DNA of 64,000 nt, taken from Nonomuraea muscovyensis (GTDB lineage Bacteria; Actinomycetota; Actinomycetes; Streptosporangiales; Streptosporangiaceae). The DNA lies in assembly GCF_014207745.1 (NCBI RefSeq), contig NZ_JACHJB010000001.1, positions 1,488,001 through 1,552,000 of the forward strand, read 5' to 3'. Position numbers and translations under genes: made by a program. The notes beneath the pieces are model-generated. The model saw nothing but the letters and a program-made list of their open reading frames with translations. It did no database searches and had not been told where the DNA came from. Shown here piece by piece: positions 31,018-39,790 of this stretch; positions within the stretch are counted from its first letter, which is position 1; every line of letters begins with the position of its first letter.

Positions 31018-32103
31018 ATGGACACTCTCTCCCTCCGGAGCCTGAACAGGGCGACCCTGGAGCGCCAGCTTCTGCTGAGCCGCGTGGACCTGCCCCCGCT
31101 CGACGTGGTCGAGCGGCTCGCCGGGCTGCAGGCGCAGGACCCCGACCCGCCGTACGTCGGGCTGTGGAGCCGCATCACCGGTTTCCGGCACGACGGCCTC
31201 ACCCGGCTCCTGCACGAGCGGAGCGTGGTGCGGGCGACCCTGTTCCGGGGCACCCAGCACCTGGTCTCGGCCGCCGACTACCTGTGGCTGCGGCCCCTGC
31301 TGCAGCCGATGCTGGACCGCTGGCAGAAGGGGGCGTTCGGCCGGGCGACGGCCGGGCTCGACCTCACCGAGCTGGCCGAGACGGCCGCGGCCCTCATCGG
31401 CACCGGCTCGCCGAGCCGGCCCGAGCTGGGCCGGGCGCTGGCCGAACGCTGGCCGGGGCGCGACCCGGTGGCGCTGGCCCGGTCGGTGCAGGGCCTGCTG
31501 CCGGTGGTGCACCCGCCGCCCGACGGCACGTGGGGCAGGCGGGGCACGACGCCCTTCGCGCTGGCGCGTCACTGGCTCGGCGAGCCGCCGGCGGCCGAGC
31601 CGTCGCCCCGTGACCTGGTTCTGCGCTACCTCGCCGCGTTCGGACCTGCCTCGGTCAAGGACGTGCAGGCATGGAGCGGGATGACCCGGCTGCGCGAGGT
31701 GGTCGAGGGGCTGCGGCCGGTGCTGCGGCCGTTCCGCGGCGAGGACGGCGGCGAGCTGTGGGACCTGCCGGACGCGCCCCGCCCGGAGGCGGACGCTCCG
31801 GCGCCCGTCAGGTTCCTCGCCGCGCTCGACAACGTGGTGCTCGGCCACGCCGACCGCACCCGCCTGATGACGGCCGAGCAGCGCCCGCACGTCATCGTCG
31901 ACGCCGCCCTGACCGTGGACGGCTTCGTGCGCGGGCTGTGGGCCGTCAGGCGGGCCGGGGACACGGCGACGCTGGCGGTCAGGCTGTTCGCGCCGCTGTC
32001 GGGTGCCGAGGAGGCGGAGGTGGCCGAGGAGGGCGGCCGGTTGCTGCGCTTCGCGGCCGGGGATGCCCCGTCCCACGACATCCACTTCACGACTGTCGCC
32101 TGA
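31018..32103 (+). CDS. AlkZ-like winged-helix DNA glycosylase (HTH_42 family)
   Basis: A 361-residue member of the winged-helix domain family that includes AlkZ (interstrand-crosslink glycosylase of azinomycin producers) and YcaQ/AlkX. The N-terminal part has RQLLLSRVDLPPLDVVERLAG followed by LQAQDP, the QxQ pair that forms the catalytic site in AlkZ, then VVRATLFRGTQHLVSAADY and, later, LGHADRTRLMT. ATG 31018 has GAGGA five bases upstream. Actinomycetes carry many such paralogues, and some give self-resistance to DNA-damaging metabolites. No biosynthetic genes are visible next to it, so a general repair role is equally likely. Confidence 0.82.
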   Translation: MDTLSLRSLNRATLERQLLLSRVDLPPLDVVERLAGLQAQDPDPPYVGLWSRITGFRHDGLTRLLHERSVVRATLFRGTQHLVSAADYLWLRPLLQPMLDRWQKGAFGRATAGLDLTELAETAAALIGTGSPSRPELGRALAERWPGRDPVALARSVQGLLPVVHPPPDGTWGRRGTTPFALARHWLGEPPAAEPSPRDLVLRYLAAFGPASVKDVQAWSGMTRLREVVEGLRPVLRPFRGEDGGELWDLPDAPRPEADAPAPVRFLAALDNVVLGHADRTRLMTAEQRPHVIVDAALTVDGFVRGLWAVRRAGDTATLAVRLFAPLSGAEEAEVAEEGGRLLRFAAGDAPSHDIHFTTVA

Positions 32104-32134
32104 CACCCGCCCCGCCGAGCCCACCCCCCGGTTC

Positions 32135-33199
32135 TCAGCCTGCGGACCCGCAGAACGCCTTGACGGCGATGCCCATGACCTCCTCCGTCGACGGGTTGCG
32201 CGTCGACGGGTTGATCGACATGACCAGCGACTTGCCCGAGTCCGAGCGGAACGCGAACGTGAGGTACCCGATCAGCTCACCGCTGTGCCCCCACACCTTG
32301 CCGCACGGCAGCGTGTACGACTGCAGGCCGAGCCCGTAGCCGAATCCGGCCCCCGTCTCGACGGTCGTGCGCATGGCGCGCAGCGACGCGGCGCTGGTCA
32401 GCTTGCCGCTCAGCAAGGCGGACAGGAACCGCTCCAGGTCCGCCGTGGTCGAGATCATCTCTCCCGCCGCCCAGTCCAGCGAGGGGTTCATCCGGGTCGC
32501 GTCCACCAGGTGGGGCATCGGCTCGTACCCCTTGGCGTGCGGGGACGGCACGCCCGTCCGGTCGCCCGGCACCACGGTGTGACGCAGGCCCAGCGGTCGC
32601 AGGATGCGGCGCTTGACCTCCTCGCCGTAGGCCCTGCCCGTCAGCTTCTCCACCAGCAGGCCGAGCACCACGTAGTTGGTGTTGGAGTAATGCCACGCGC
32701 GGTCGTCGGGGAGCTTCTTGGCGAAGGCCACGTCGAGCAGTTCGCGCGGCTGGTAGGAGCGGAACCGCGCCTCGCCGCGCCACCGGTTGGTGGAGTATCC
32801 CGGCTCGCTCATGTAGTCGTACAGGTGGCTGGTGTGGTCGAGGAGCTCGCGGACCGTGATGCGTTCCCCGTCCGGGACCATGCCCGGCAGATGCCGGTCG
32901 ATGGGGTCGTCGAGCCCCACCTTGCCCTCGTCCACGAGTTGGAGCACCACGGTCGCGACGAACGTCTTGGTGACGCTGCCGATCCGGAAGTACCCGGCGG
33001 GCGAGGGCCGCCCGCCGCGCTTGATGTCGCGAACCCCCACGGCGCCGGACCATGTCCGGTCTCCGTCGGAGACCCGTGCCAGAGCGGCCGTCGCCCCGTT
33101 GCCCACCACGATCTTCTCCAGCTCGGGGCGGACCCCGGCTCCCTGGCTCCCTGCCGCGACCGCCGCCGCCACCAGCACGTTCATCACCGTCTGCATCAT
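32135..33199 (-). CDS. Serine hydrolase of the class C beta-lactamase/DD-peptidase family
   Basis: A 354-residue exported protein. ATG 33199 gives a signal-like N-terminus (MNVLVAAAVAAGSQG). Catalytic motifs are SVTK (S75, K78), YSN in HYSNTNYVVLGLL, and HSG in VWGHSGELIGYL. LLDHTSHLYDY and GEMISTTADLERFLSALL are typical of D-alanyl-D-alanine carboxypeptidase-like esterases of this group. It lies 101 bp downstream of the antiporter gene on the same strand and is convergent with the AlkZ-like gene. True beta-lactamase activity cannot be inferred; a peptidase or esterase acting outside the membrane is more likely. Confidence 0.88.
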   Translation of the reverse strand: MMQTVMNVLVAAAVAAGSQGAGVRPELEKIVVGNGATAALARVSDGDRTWSGAVGVRDIKRGGRPSPAGYFRIGSVTKTFVATVVLQLVDEGKVGLDDPIDRHLPGMVPDGERITVRELLDHTSHLYDYMSEPGYSTNRWRGEARFRSYQPRELLDVAFAKKLPDDRAWHYSNTNYVVLGLLVEKLTGRAYGEEVKRRILRPLGLRHTVVPGDRTGVPSPHAKGYEPMPHLVDATRMNPSLDWAAGEMISTTADLERFLSALLSGKLTSAASLRAMRTTVETGAGFGYGLGLQSYTLPCGKVWGHSGELIGYLTFAFRSDSGKSLVMSINPSTRNPSTEEVMGIAVKAFCGSAG

Positions 33200-33300
33200 G
33201 GGATCAACGCTAGGGACGGCCACGTCGCGCCGGAATGCGGTGCTCCATCCGCTTCTCCTGCGGAAAACCACAGGAGGGGCGGAGGTGTACGGGAGGCGGC

Positions 33301-34593
33301 TCAGCCCGTAGGGCGGGCCGACCCGTCGGAGGTCACGTTGCTCGGCCAGGACGGTTGCGGCGTGTCACGCAGGCGGTCGAGGCGGGCCATGACCGGCGTG
33401 GCGGTGATGCCGTGCAGCACGATCGAGGCCAGCACCGCGAAGGCGACCACGGCCCACAGCTCCTCCTGTGGCACGCCGAAATCAGCGAGGCCGAGGGCGA
33501 ACGCCAGGTAGTACAGCGAGCCGATGCCGCGAATCCCGAAGAAGGAGATGACGGCCCGCTCCCGGGGGCCTGCGGGGCCGCGCGCCTGGGCCAGCCACCC
33601 GGTCACGGGCCGGATCACCAGGAGCAACAGGAGCGCGACGGCGGCGCCGCGCCAGGTCAGCGAGGCAAGGCCGCCGACCGCGACGAATCCGCCGAGAAGC
33701 AGGAGCAGCCAGGCGGTGAGCAGTCGTTCGATCTGTTCGATGAAACCGTGGAGGATGCCGTTGTAGCCATCGCTGCGTTCGGCGTTTCGTATCGTGCAGG
33801 CGGTGACGAAGACGGCGATGAAGCCATAGCCGTGAACGAGTTCGGTCATGCCGTAGGCCAGGAACGTGCTCGCCAGGGCGACGAACCCGTCGCGGTGCTC
33901 GGCCAGCCGCAGGTTCGCCTTCCTGGTGTGGAAGAACAGGCGGCCGAGCAGCTTGCCGACGAGCATCCCGCCCAGCACTCCCACGGAGACCCGGTAGAGC
34001 ACGTCGATCAGCGCCCAGTCACCCATCCAGGCGGCTCCGCCGGTCGTCGCCAGAGCTATGGCGGCGTAGACGATGGGAAAAGCCAGACCGTCGTTGAGTC
34101 CGGCTTCGGACGTGAGGGAGAAGCGGACCTCGTCGTCGGCGTTCTCGGCGTCCACGGGCTCCCCCACCTGCACGTCGGAGGCCAGCACCGGGTCGGTGGG
34201 CGCGAGCACCGCACCGAGCAGCACGGCCGCTGCCGGCGGCCAGCCCAGCAGCCAGGTCGTGGCCCCCGCGACGGCCACGATCGTCAGGGGCATGGTCCAG
34301 CCGAGCAGCCGCCAGGTCGATGACCAGCGGCGCAGGCCGGCCTTACGGTTGAGGGCCAGGCCGGCGCCCATCAGGGAGATGACCACGCAGATCTCGGTGA
34401 TGTGCTCAAGCGCGGCACGGTGAGCGACCGGATCAGGTTCCAGCACCGGAAAGGGGAGCAGGAACAGCACCATCCCGCCGAGCAGGCAGGCCAGCGGCAG
34501 GGAGAAGGGCAGCCGGTGCAGCACGGCGGGCAGCGACGCGGCCAGCAGCGCACCCGCACCGCCAAGGGCGAAGATGAGGTCGGGATTGCTCAC
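33301..34593 (-). CDS. CPA1/NhaP-type cation:proton antiporter
   Basis: A 430-residue membrane protein with about 12 hydrophobic segments. CPA1 marks include LGAVLAPTDPVLASDVQVG (the TDP pair), SEAGLNDGLAFPIVY (the ND ion-binding pair) and FFGIRGIGSLYYLAFAL near the C-terminus. It should exchange Na+ or K+ for H+ and help pH and salt homeostasis. The C-terminal cytoplasmic tail is short. GTG 34593 start. The 236 bp upstream (34594-34829) contain no gene or riboswitch I can recognise. Confidence 0.92.
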   Translation of the reverse strand: MSNPDLIFALGGAGALLAASLPAVLHRLPFSLPLACLLGGMVLFLLPFPVLEPDPVAHRAALEHITEICVVISLMGAGLALNRKAGLRRWSSTWRLLGWTMPLTIVAVAGATTWLLGWPPAAAVLLGAVLAPTDPVLASDVQVGEPVDAENADDEVRFSLTSEAGLNDGLAFPIVYAAIALATTGGAAWMGDWALIDVLYRVSVGVLGGMLVGKLLGRLFFHTRKANLRLAEHRDGFVALASTFLAYGMTELVHGYGFIAVFVTACTIRNAERSDGYNGILHGFIEQIERLLTAWLLLLLGGFVAVGGLASLTWRGAAVALLLLLVIRPVTGWLAQARGPAGPRERAVISFFGIRGIGSLYYLAFALGLADFGVPQEELWAVVAFAVLASIVLHGITATPVMARLDRLRDTPQPSWPSNVTSDGSARPTG

Positions 34594-34829
34594 CAGTTCT
34601 CACTTGCCGGGCCGATCTCGCCGAAACGAGGTGGCCGGGCGTTCCTGGCAGCGATCGGGTACGTGGCCACGACGGGTGTGCCTGCGGTGGCCGCCGGTCG
34701 CAATGGACGATCCGGCGAGGCCGGACCGCGCAGCCGTGCAGAAGAGTGCATCCGGCGGGCCATGTTCCTGCAGGCGGCAAGTGGAGCGCCCCGTGCCGCG
34801 CGCCCGGCCTGTGTCCGGCGCGGGCTGAT

Positions 34830-35702
34830 CTAGCCCGCGAGGATTCTGTCCCAGTCCACCGTCCTGGCCCACTCGGCGTAGCTGTGCCAGCGCACGGCGG
34901 GGTACCTGGCATGCAGAGCCTCGATGTCAAGGAAATCGGTGTTGTTCTCGAAGCTCTCGAACATCGTGGCCACTTCCTCGCCGGCCCACTGCCGCACCAT
35001 GTCCAGGGGCAGCTGCTGGTAGGGGATCTCCCGGCCGAGCACCTCGCTCAGGATCCGGGCCGCTTCCTGCCCGGTGACGCGGTCGGACGCGATGTCGATC
35101 CGCTCGCCGGCGAGCTCGTCGGGGTTCTCGACGGCGTGTACGGCCATGCCGGCGATGTCCAGGACACTCACCTGGTCGAGCGGCTTGCCGGGAGTCAGCG
35201 GGTTGGCGAGAATGCCGTCGCCGAGCCGGCTGAAGCCGAGGTTGAGCACGTTCTCCATGAAGTACACCGGGCCGAGCACCGTCGCGCGCACCGGCCGCTC
35301 GCGCACATACGCCTCGATGAGCTGCTTGCTGTCGGCGTGGTCGATGTTGGTGGCCACCAGCCGGTCGCCGCCCCGCACAGAGGAGTACACCAGGTGGACG
35401 TCAAGGCGAGCGGCAGTGTCGACGAGCAGGCGTCCCTGCGCGATCTCCTCATCCTTGCCGCCCTCGCCGAACGGCACTGACAGGCCGAAAACCGCGTCGG
35501 CGCCTTTGCACGCCCGCTGGAGCGCGTCGGGATCGGCGAGATCGCCGGTGGCGAGCCGCACCCCCTGGGCCAACAGCGCCTTCGCGGCCGGCGATTCCGC
35601 CGAGCGCACGTACGCCACCACCTCGTGACCGCGCTGCACAAGCAGGTCGGCGACCGCGCCGCCCTGCTTGCCGGTGGCACCTATGACGACGACTCTGGTC
35701 AT
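34830..35702 (-). CDS. NmrA-like NAD(P)-binding oxidoreductase, probably redox-induced
   Basis: A 290-residue protein: VVVIGATGKQGGAVADLLVQ nucleotide motif, HEVVAYVRSAES, LATGDLADPDALQRAC, FGLSVPFGEGGKDEEI, and LVYSSVRGGDRL. It resembles NmrA/HSCARG-type sensors and quinone-reductase-like SDRs. ATG 35702 has GGAG eight bases upstream; the frame continues 74 codons further, but across the promoter described next. Expression seems to come from a MerR/SoxR-type promoter at 35795-35825. In S. coelicolor an NmrA-like epimerase gene is among the known SoxR targets, which fits. It is related to, but clearly diverged from, the gene at 28813. Confidence 0.88.
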   Translation of the reverse strand: MTRVVVIGATGKQGGAVADLLVQRGHEVVAYVRSAESPAAKALLAQGVRLATGDLADPDALQRACKGADAVFGLSVPFGEGGKDEEIAQGRLLVDTAARLDVHLVYSSVRGGDRLVATNIDHADSKQLIEAYVRERPVRATVLGPVYFMENVLNLGFSRLGDGILANPLTPGKPLDQVSVLDIAGMAVHAVENPDELAGERIDIASDRVTGQEAARILSEVLGREIPYQQLPLDMVRQWAGEEVATMFESFENNTDFLDIEALHARYPAVRWHSYAEWARTVDWDRILAG

Positions 35703-35794
35703 GACGACATCTCCGTGGTTGGGGATGGATTCGCTCCAGGACAGGCGGGCGCGTTCCGGCCGGCCCATCCGGGCCGCGCCGCCCGCCGTCAGCG

Positions 35795-35825
35795 ATTCTG
35801 CAACCTCGACCATGGTTGAGGTCAA
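35795..35825 (-). promoter_or_regulatory. SoxR/MerR-type promoter of the NmrA-like gene
   Basis: On the minus strand, -35 TTGACC (35820-35825) and -10 CAGAAT (35795-35800) are separated by 19 bp, the overlong spacer typical of MerR-family promoters. The spacer region overlaps a 20-bp dyad (35803-35822), ACCTCAACCATGGTCGAGGT on the minus strand, with one mismatched pair and close to the SoxR box (CCTCAA...TTGAGG). No SoxR or MerR gene is adjacent in the window. Confidence 0.65.
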
Positions 35826-36198
35826 CCGCCGGACAGCCTGGACGCTGCACGGGTCGAGCAGGAAGAAGAGGAGTTCACCGTGCGGGCAGGCAGGTAACGC
35901 CGACGCGATCCACGACCACCTCACCTCGATGGCCCTGGGCTACTCGACCCGTGGCTGCGGGCGATACACCTGGAGATCACCGCCGCGACCGAGTGAGACG
36001 AGACGTTCGATCACGTGACGTGGACGCCGGCGGTGCGTCTCGGACCGACCAGGAGGAGGCAGGAGGCCCCTTCCCCCGCAGAACCGCCTCCAGCGGAAAC
36101 TCCTTGGCGGGAGGCGCGCAGGGCTCCGGACGTGCCGGTGATCTCGTGTGGTGATCGGCTCATGGACAGCGGCGCAGGAGGGGCGGACGCGGGCGGTC
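35826..36198. other. Gene-free interval between NmrA-like gene promoter and ABC exporter
   Basis: About 370 bp beyond the SoxR-type promoter hold only short, unconvincing open frames on both strands. The longest, on the plus strand from near 35816, shows no domain. A lost or decayed regulator gene would fit the position, but I found no recognisable fragment. Confidence 0.4.
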
Positions 36199-37968
36199 TC
36201 AGCCGGCCGTGCCGCCCGGCGAGCGGGTGGGGGTGCCGTGCCAGCTGCTCCACAGGGCCGCGTAGGAGCCGCCCGCGGCCACCAGCTCCTCGTGCGAGCC
36301 CAGCTCGCTGATCCGGCCGTCCTCCACCACGGCCACCCGGTCGGCGTCGTGCGCCGTGTAGAGGCGGTGCGCGATCGCGATCACCGTACGGCCCTCCAGC
36401 ACCGCGGCGAGCGACCGCTCCAGGTGGCGGGCGGCGCGCGGGTCGATCAGCGAGGTGGCCTCGTCGAGCACCAGCGTGTGCGGGTCGGCCAGCACGAGGC
36501 GGGCCAGCGCGAGCTGCTGCGCCTGGGCCGGTGAGACGGCGAGCCCGCCCGAGCCGACGACGGTGTCGAGGCCGTCGGGCAGGGCGAGCACCCAGTCGAG
36601 CACGTCCACGGCGGCCAGCGCGTCGCGCACGGCCGGGTCGTCGGCGCCCGGCCGGGCGATGAGCATGTTGTCGCGGAGTGTCCCCTTGAACACGTGGTGC
36701 TCCTGGGTGACCAGCGCGACGTGGCCGCGCAGCTCGTCGAGCGGCAGCTCGACCAGCGGCACGCCGCCGACGGACACCGATCCGGCCCGCGGCCCGTGGA
36801 TGCCGGCCAGCAACCTGCCCAGCGTCGACTTGCCGGCCCCGGAGGGGCCGACCATGGCCAGCCGCTCCCCCGGCCGCACGGTCAGCGACACGCCGTGCAA
36901 CACGTCGCGGCCCGCGCGGTAGGCGTAGTGGACGCCGGACGCCTCCAGCAGCTCGCCCGAGGGGCGCGCCGGGGACGGCTCGCGGTCGTCGGGCACGTTG
37001 GCCACGCCCAGCAGCCGCGCCATGGCCGCCCCACCCACCTGCAGCTCGTCGATCCACATGAGGAACCGGTCGAGCGGGTCGATGAGTTGCTGCGCGTACA
37101 GCGTGGCCGCCGTTACCTGCTGCAGCGAGACCCAGTCGGCGCTGTAGAACAGCCCGCCGACCAGCAGCGTCGCGGCCACCGGGATCACGTAGCCCAGCTC
37201 GATCGAGGGGAACCACCTCGTCCGCAGCCCCAGCGTGTAGCGCTCGGCGGCGAACGAGCGGGCGATGTCGCGGTCGGTCCGCTCGCTGCGGCGTCGATGC
37301 AGGCCCAGCGCCTCGATGGCGCGGGCGCCCTCGACGGTCTCGGCCAGCCCCTCCGTCATGTCGGCGTAGGCGGCGTTCTCGCGCAGGTAGCCGTCGCGGG
37401 CCCGCTTGAGATACCAGCGGGTGGAAAGCCACAGCAGCGGCGCCGCGACCAGCATCGGCAGCATGAGCAGCGGGCTGACGAGCAGCACCGCGCCCAAGGT
37501 GATGGTGAAGGTGACGGTCGCGATCAGCGTCTCGGGGACGGCGTGCCGTACGGTCCTGGACAGCGAGTCGACGTCGCGGGACGTCCGGGTGATGAGGTCG
37601 CCGGCGCCGGCCCGCTCCACCGTGGACAGTGGCAGCGCCAGCACCCGGTCGACGAACTCCTCACGCAGCTCGGCCAGCACCTTCTCGCCGAGCCTGGACG
37701 AGGCCAGCACCGCGAAGCGCACCAGCACGCCCTGGAGCACCAGGAAGGCGCCGATGCCGAACGCCACCAGCGTGACGTTGACCGGAGCGTCGTCCTTGAC
37801 GTCCTGCACCAGGGTGCCGAGCTGCCACGGGACGACCAGCCCGGCCACCGCCGCGAGCCCGTGCAGGGCCAGGGCGACGGCGAGCCGCCGCGGATACTTC
37901 AGCGTCAGCCGGCGGGCGTAGGCGCGTACCTGGCTCGGGTCGGCGACCGGCAGGATCTCGCGGGCCAT
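36199..37968 (-). CDS. ABC exporter half-transporter with intact Walker motifs but altered signature
   Basis: A 589-residue half-exporter: six transmembrane helices (about 30-310) then a nucleotide-binding domain. It has Walker A GPSGAGKST, Q-loop VALVTQEHHVF, Walker B HTLVLDEATSLID and H-loop VIAIAHRLY. The LSGGQ signature is replaced by AVSPAQAQQLALARL. Its partner gene just upstream has the reverse pattern, so the pair should form a heterodimer with one complete ATP site. ATG 37968 starts 2 bp after the partner's stop, so the two are co-translated. Substrate unknown; the family exports lipids, peptides or drugs. Confidence 0.92.
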   Translation of the reverse strand: MAREILPVADPSQVRAYARRLTLKYPRRLAVALALHGLAAVAGLVVPWQLGTLVQDVKDDAPVNVTLVAFGIGAFLVLQGVLVRFAVLASSRLGEKVLAELREEFVDRVLALPLSTVERAGAGDLITRTSRDVDSLSRTVRHAVPETLIATVTFTITLGAVLLVSPLLMLPMLVAAPLLWLSTRWYLKRARDGYLRENAAYADMTEGLAETVEGARAIEALGLHRRRSERTDRDIARSFAAERYTLGLRTRWFPSIELGYVIPVAATLLVGGLFYSADWVSLQQVTAATLYAQQLIDPLDRFLMWIDELQVGGAAMARLLGVANVPDDREPSPARPSGELLEASGVHYAYRAGRDVLHGVSLTVRPGERLAMVGPSGAGKSTLGRLLAGIHGPRAGSVSVGGVPLVELPLDELRGHVALVTQEHHVFKGTLRDNMLIARPGADDPAVRDALAAVDVLDWVLALPDGLDTVVGSGGLAVSPAQAQQLALARLVLADPHTLVLDEATSLIDPRAARHLERSLAAVLEGRTVIAIAHRLYTAHDADRVAVVEDGRISELGSHEELVAAGGSYAALWSSWHGTPTRSPGGTAG

Positions 37969-37970
37969 CG

Positions 37971-39659
37971 TCAGTCTTCCCCTCGGGTCACGGTCGCGGC
38001 GTAGGCGGGCGAGGAGCCGAGCAGCTCCCGGTGCGTGCCCTCGGCGTGCGCTCTGCCGTCCTCCACGTAGATCACATGGTCGGTGCGGTCGAGCACGAGC
38101 GGGCTGGTCGTGCAGACCAGCGTGGTGCGGCCGGCCCGCGCCTTGGCGAGCCGGTCGGCGATGCGCGCCTCGCTGTGGGCGTCGACGGCGCTGGTCGGCT
38201 CGACCAGGATGAGCACCTCCGGGTCGGCCAGCAGCGCCCGTGCCAGCCGCAGCCGCTGCTGCTGCCCGCCGGAGAACTCCCGGCCGGCCTCGGCCACCTG
38301 GGCGTCCAGCCCTTCGGGCAGCGCCTCGACGATGTCCTCGGCGCAGGCGGCGTGCAGCGCCTGCCTGATCTCCCCGTCGGAGGCGCCGCCGCGGACGTCG
38401 AGCTCGTCGCGGAGCCTGCCGGTGAACAGCCGGGCGCCGTTGTCGGCGACCAGGATGCGCGAGCGGACCTCCTCGACGGGCAGCGTGGCCAGGTCGGCCG
38501 AGCCGAAGGTGACGTCGCCGTCGGTGTAGCGGCCGAGCCGGTCGGCGATGGCGATGGCGTCCTCGGGCGTGCCGGCGGCGACCGCGGTGAGCGTGCCCGG
38601 TTGGAGGGTCACGCCGCTGTAGCTGTCGCGCAGCACGCCGCCCTCGCTCGTGCCGTCGCCGCCGGACACCTCGGGCTCGATGGACAGGATGCGCACCACC
38701 CGGCGGGCGGCCACGTGGCCCTTGGTCAGCTTGTCGGCGGCCTCGGTGAGGGTGCGCATCGGCCCGATCAGGAACACCGCGTACGTGTAGAACGAGACCA
38801 GCTCGCCGGGCGTGATCTGCCCGCCGACCGCGAACGACGCGCCCACTCCCGTGACGGCTGCGACGAGCAGGCCGGGCAGGATGATCTGGGCGCCCTCCAG
38901 CAGCGACTCGACCCTGGACACGGCGACGCCGGCGTGCCGGACCCGCTGCGACTCCTCCCGGTAGTGCTCGGCGAACACCTGCTCGCCGCCGATGCCGCGC
39001 AGCACCCGCAGCCCGGCCACGATGTCGGCGGAGCGGGTGGACAGCTCGCCGGTGAGGTCGCGCTGCGCCTTCTGGCGCCGGTGCAGCGGCCTCAGCAGCG
39101 GCCCGACCGCCACCGCCATGACCGGCACGCCGAAGAGCACCATCAGGCCGAGCGGCAGGGACGTGGAGATGAGGATCACGGTGACCGTGACGATCGCCAC
39201 GATGGAGCCGGTGCCGCGCAGCAGGATGTCCATCGAGCTGCCGATGTGCGCGATGTCGGAGTTGCCGACGCTGACGACCTCGCCGGTGGACAGGCGTTTG
39301 GGCAGCGTGGCGCCGAGCCGGGCGGCCTGCCTGGCGGTCACCTGGACCGTGCGGTAGGCGGCGGCCAGCCAGTTGTAGACGGCCAGCCGGTGCCGCATGA
39401 TCCCGGTGTAGGCCTGCGCCAGGCCGAGCCCGAGGAGGATCGCCGACCAGGTCAGCAGCTCGCCGCCGTCCTTGGCGGTGAGGGCGTCGATGCCCTTGCC
39501 GAGGACCGCCGGCACCAGGGCCTGCACCACCCACCAGGCGGTCGCGAAGGCGATGCCGCCGAGGAGTGAGGGCAGTTGCATGCGCGCGTTCCACAACAGG
39601 TAGCGGAACGGGCTGCGGATGTCGGGCAGGCCGGGATCGGCCTCGGGTAGGGAGCGCAT
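37971..39659 (-). CDS. ABC exporter half-transporter with degenerate Walker A, Walker B and H-loop
   Basis: A 562-residue half-exporter with six transmembrane helices (for example LLGGIAFATAWWVVQALVPAV) and a nucleotide-binding domain whose own ATP site is ruined. The P-loop position reads LTAVAAGTPEDAIAIADRL with no GxGKS/T. Walker B is VLILVEPTSAVD (Asp to Val). The Q-loop is RILVADNGARLF, and the H-loop position has TLVCTTSPL. In contrast the signature EFSGGQQQRLRLARALL is intact. It must rely on the partner's Walker motifs and would supply the signature for that site. ATG 39659 sits 5 bp from a palindromic operator, making it the first gene of the operon. Confidence 0.92.
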   Translation of the reverse strand: MRSLPEADPGLPDIRSPFRYLLWNARMQLPSLLGGIAFATAWWVVQALVPAVLGKGIDALTAKDGGELLTWSAILLGLGLAQAYTGIMRHRLAVYNWLAAAYRTVQVTARQAARLGATLPKRLSTGEVVSVGNSDIAHIGSSMDILLRGTGSIVAIVTVTVILISTSLPLGLMVLFGVPVMAVAVGPLLRPLHRRQKAQRDLTGELSTRSADIVAGLRVLRGIGGEQVFAEHYREESQRVRHAGVAVSRVESLLEGAQIILPGLLVAAVTGVGASFAVGGQITPGELVSFYTYAVFLIGPMRTLTEAADKLTKGHVAARRVVRILSIEPEVSGGDGTSEGGVLRDSYSGVTLQPGTLTAVAAGTPEDAIAIADRLGRYTDGDVTFGSADLATLPVEEVRSRILVADNGARLFTGRLRDELDVRGGASDGEIRQALHAACAEDIVEALPEGLDAQVAEAGREFSGGQQQRLRLARALLADPEVLILVEPTSAVDAHSEARIADRLAKARAGRTTLVCTTSPLVLDRTDHVIYVEDGRAHAEGTHRELLGSSPAYAATVTRGED

Positions 39660-39663
39660 AGCC

Positions 39664-39677
39664 TGTCAAGGTTGACA
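39664..39677. promoter_or_regulatory. Palindromic operator at the start of the ABC exporter operon
   Basis: TGTCAA-GG-TTGACA has perfect 6-bp arms and ends 5 bp before the ATG at 39659. On the minus strand it also contains a TTGACA hexamer. The position would block ribosome or polymerase access, as for MarR, PadR or TetR regulators of drug exporters. No such regulator is adjacent in the window. Confidence 0.5.
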
Positions 39678-39790
39678 AACGGCGATCGTGCCCAGCAAAC
39701 CATTTTCGTATCGCCGGGCCCGTCGTCCTGCGGCGTCGGTGTCAAGGCCGGTCGAGGGGGCGCGGCGGGCGGTCGGGTGGGGAAGAATCG

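Noticed and set aside
35816..36154. Small regulator gene divergent from the NmrA-like gene
   Set aside because: Neither plus-strand frame shows a helix-turn-helix. One begins inside the SoxR-type dyad, so these are chance frames.
36199..39678. A single 1159-residue protein spanning both ABC half-transporters
   Set aside because: The upstream half of this frame is out of phase with the first half-transporter and has no ABC motifs. Two separate genes 2 bp apart explain all conserved sequence.
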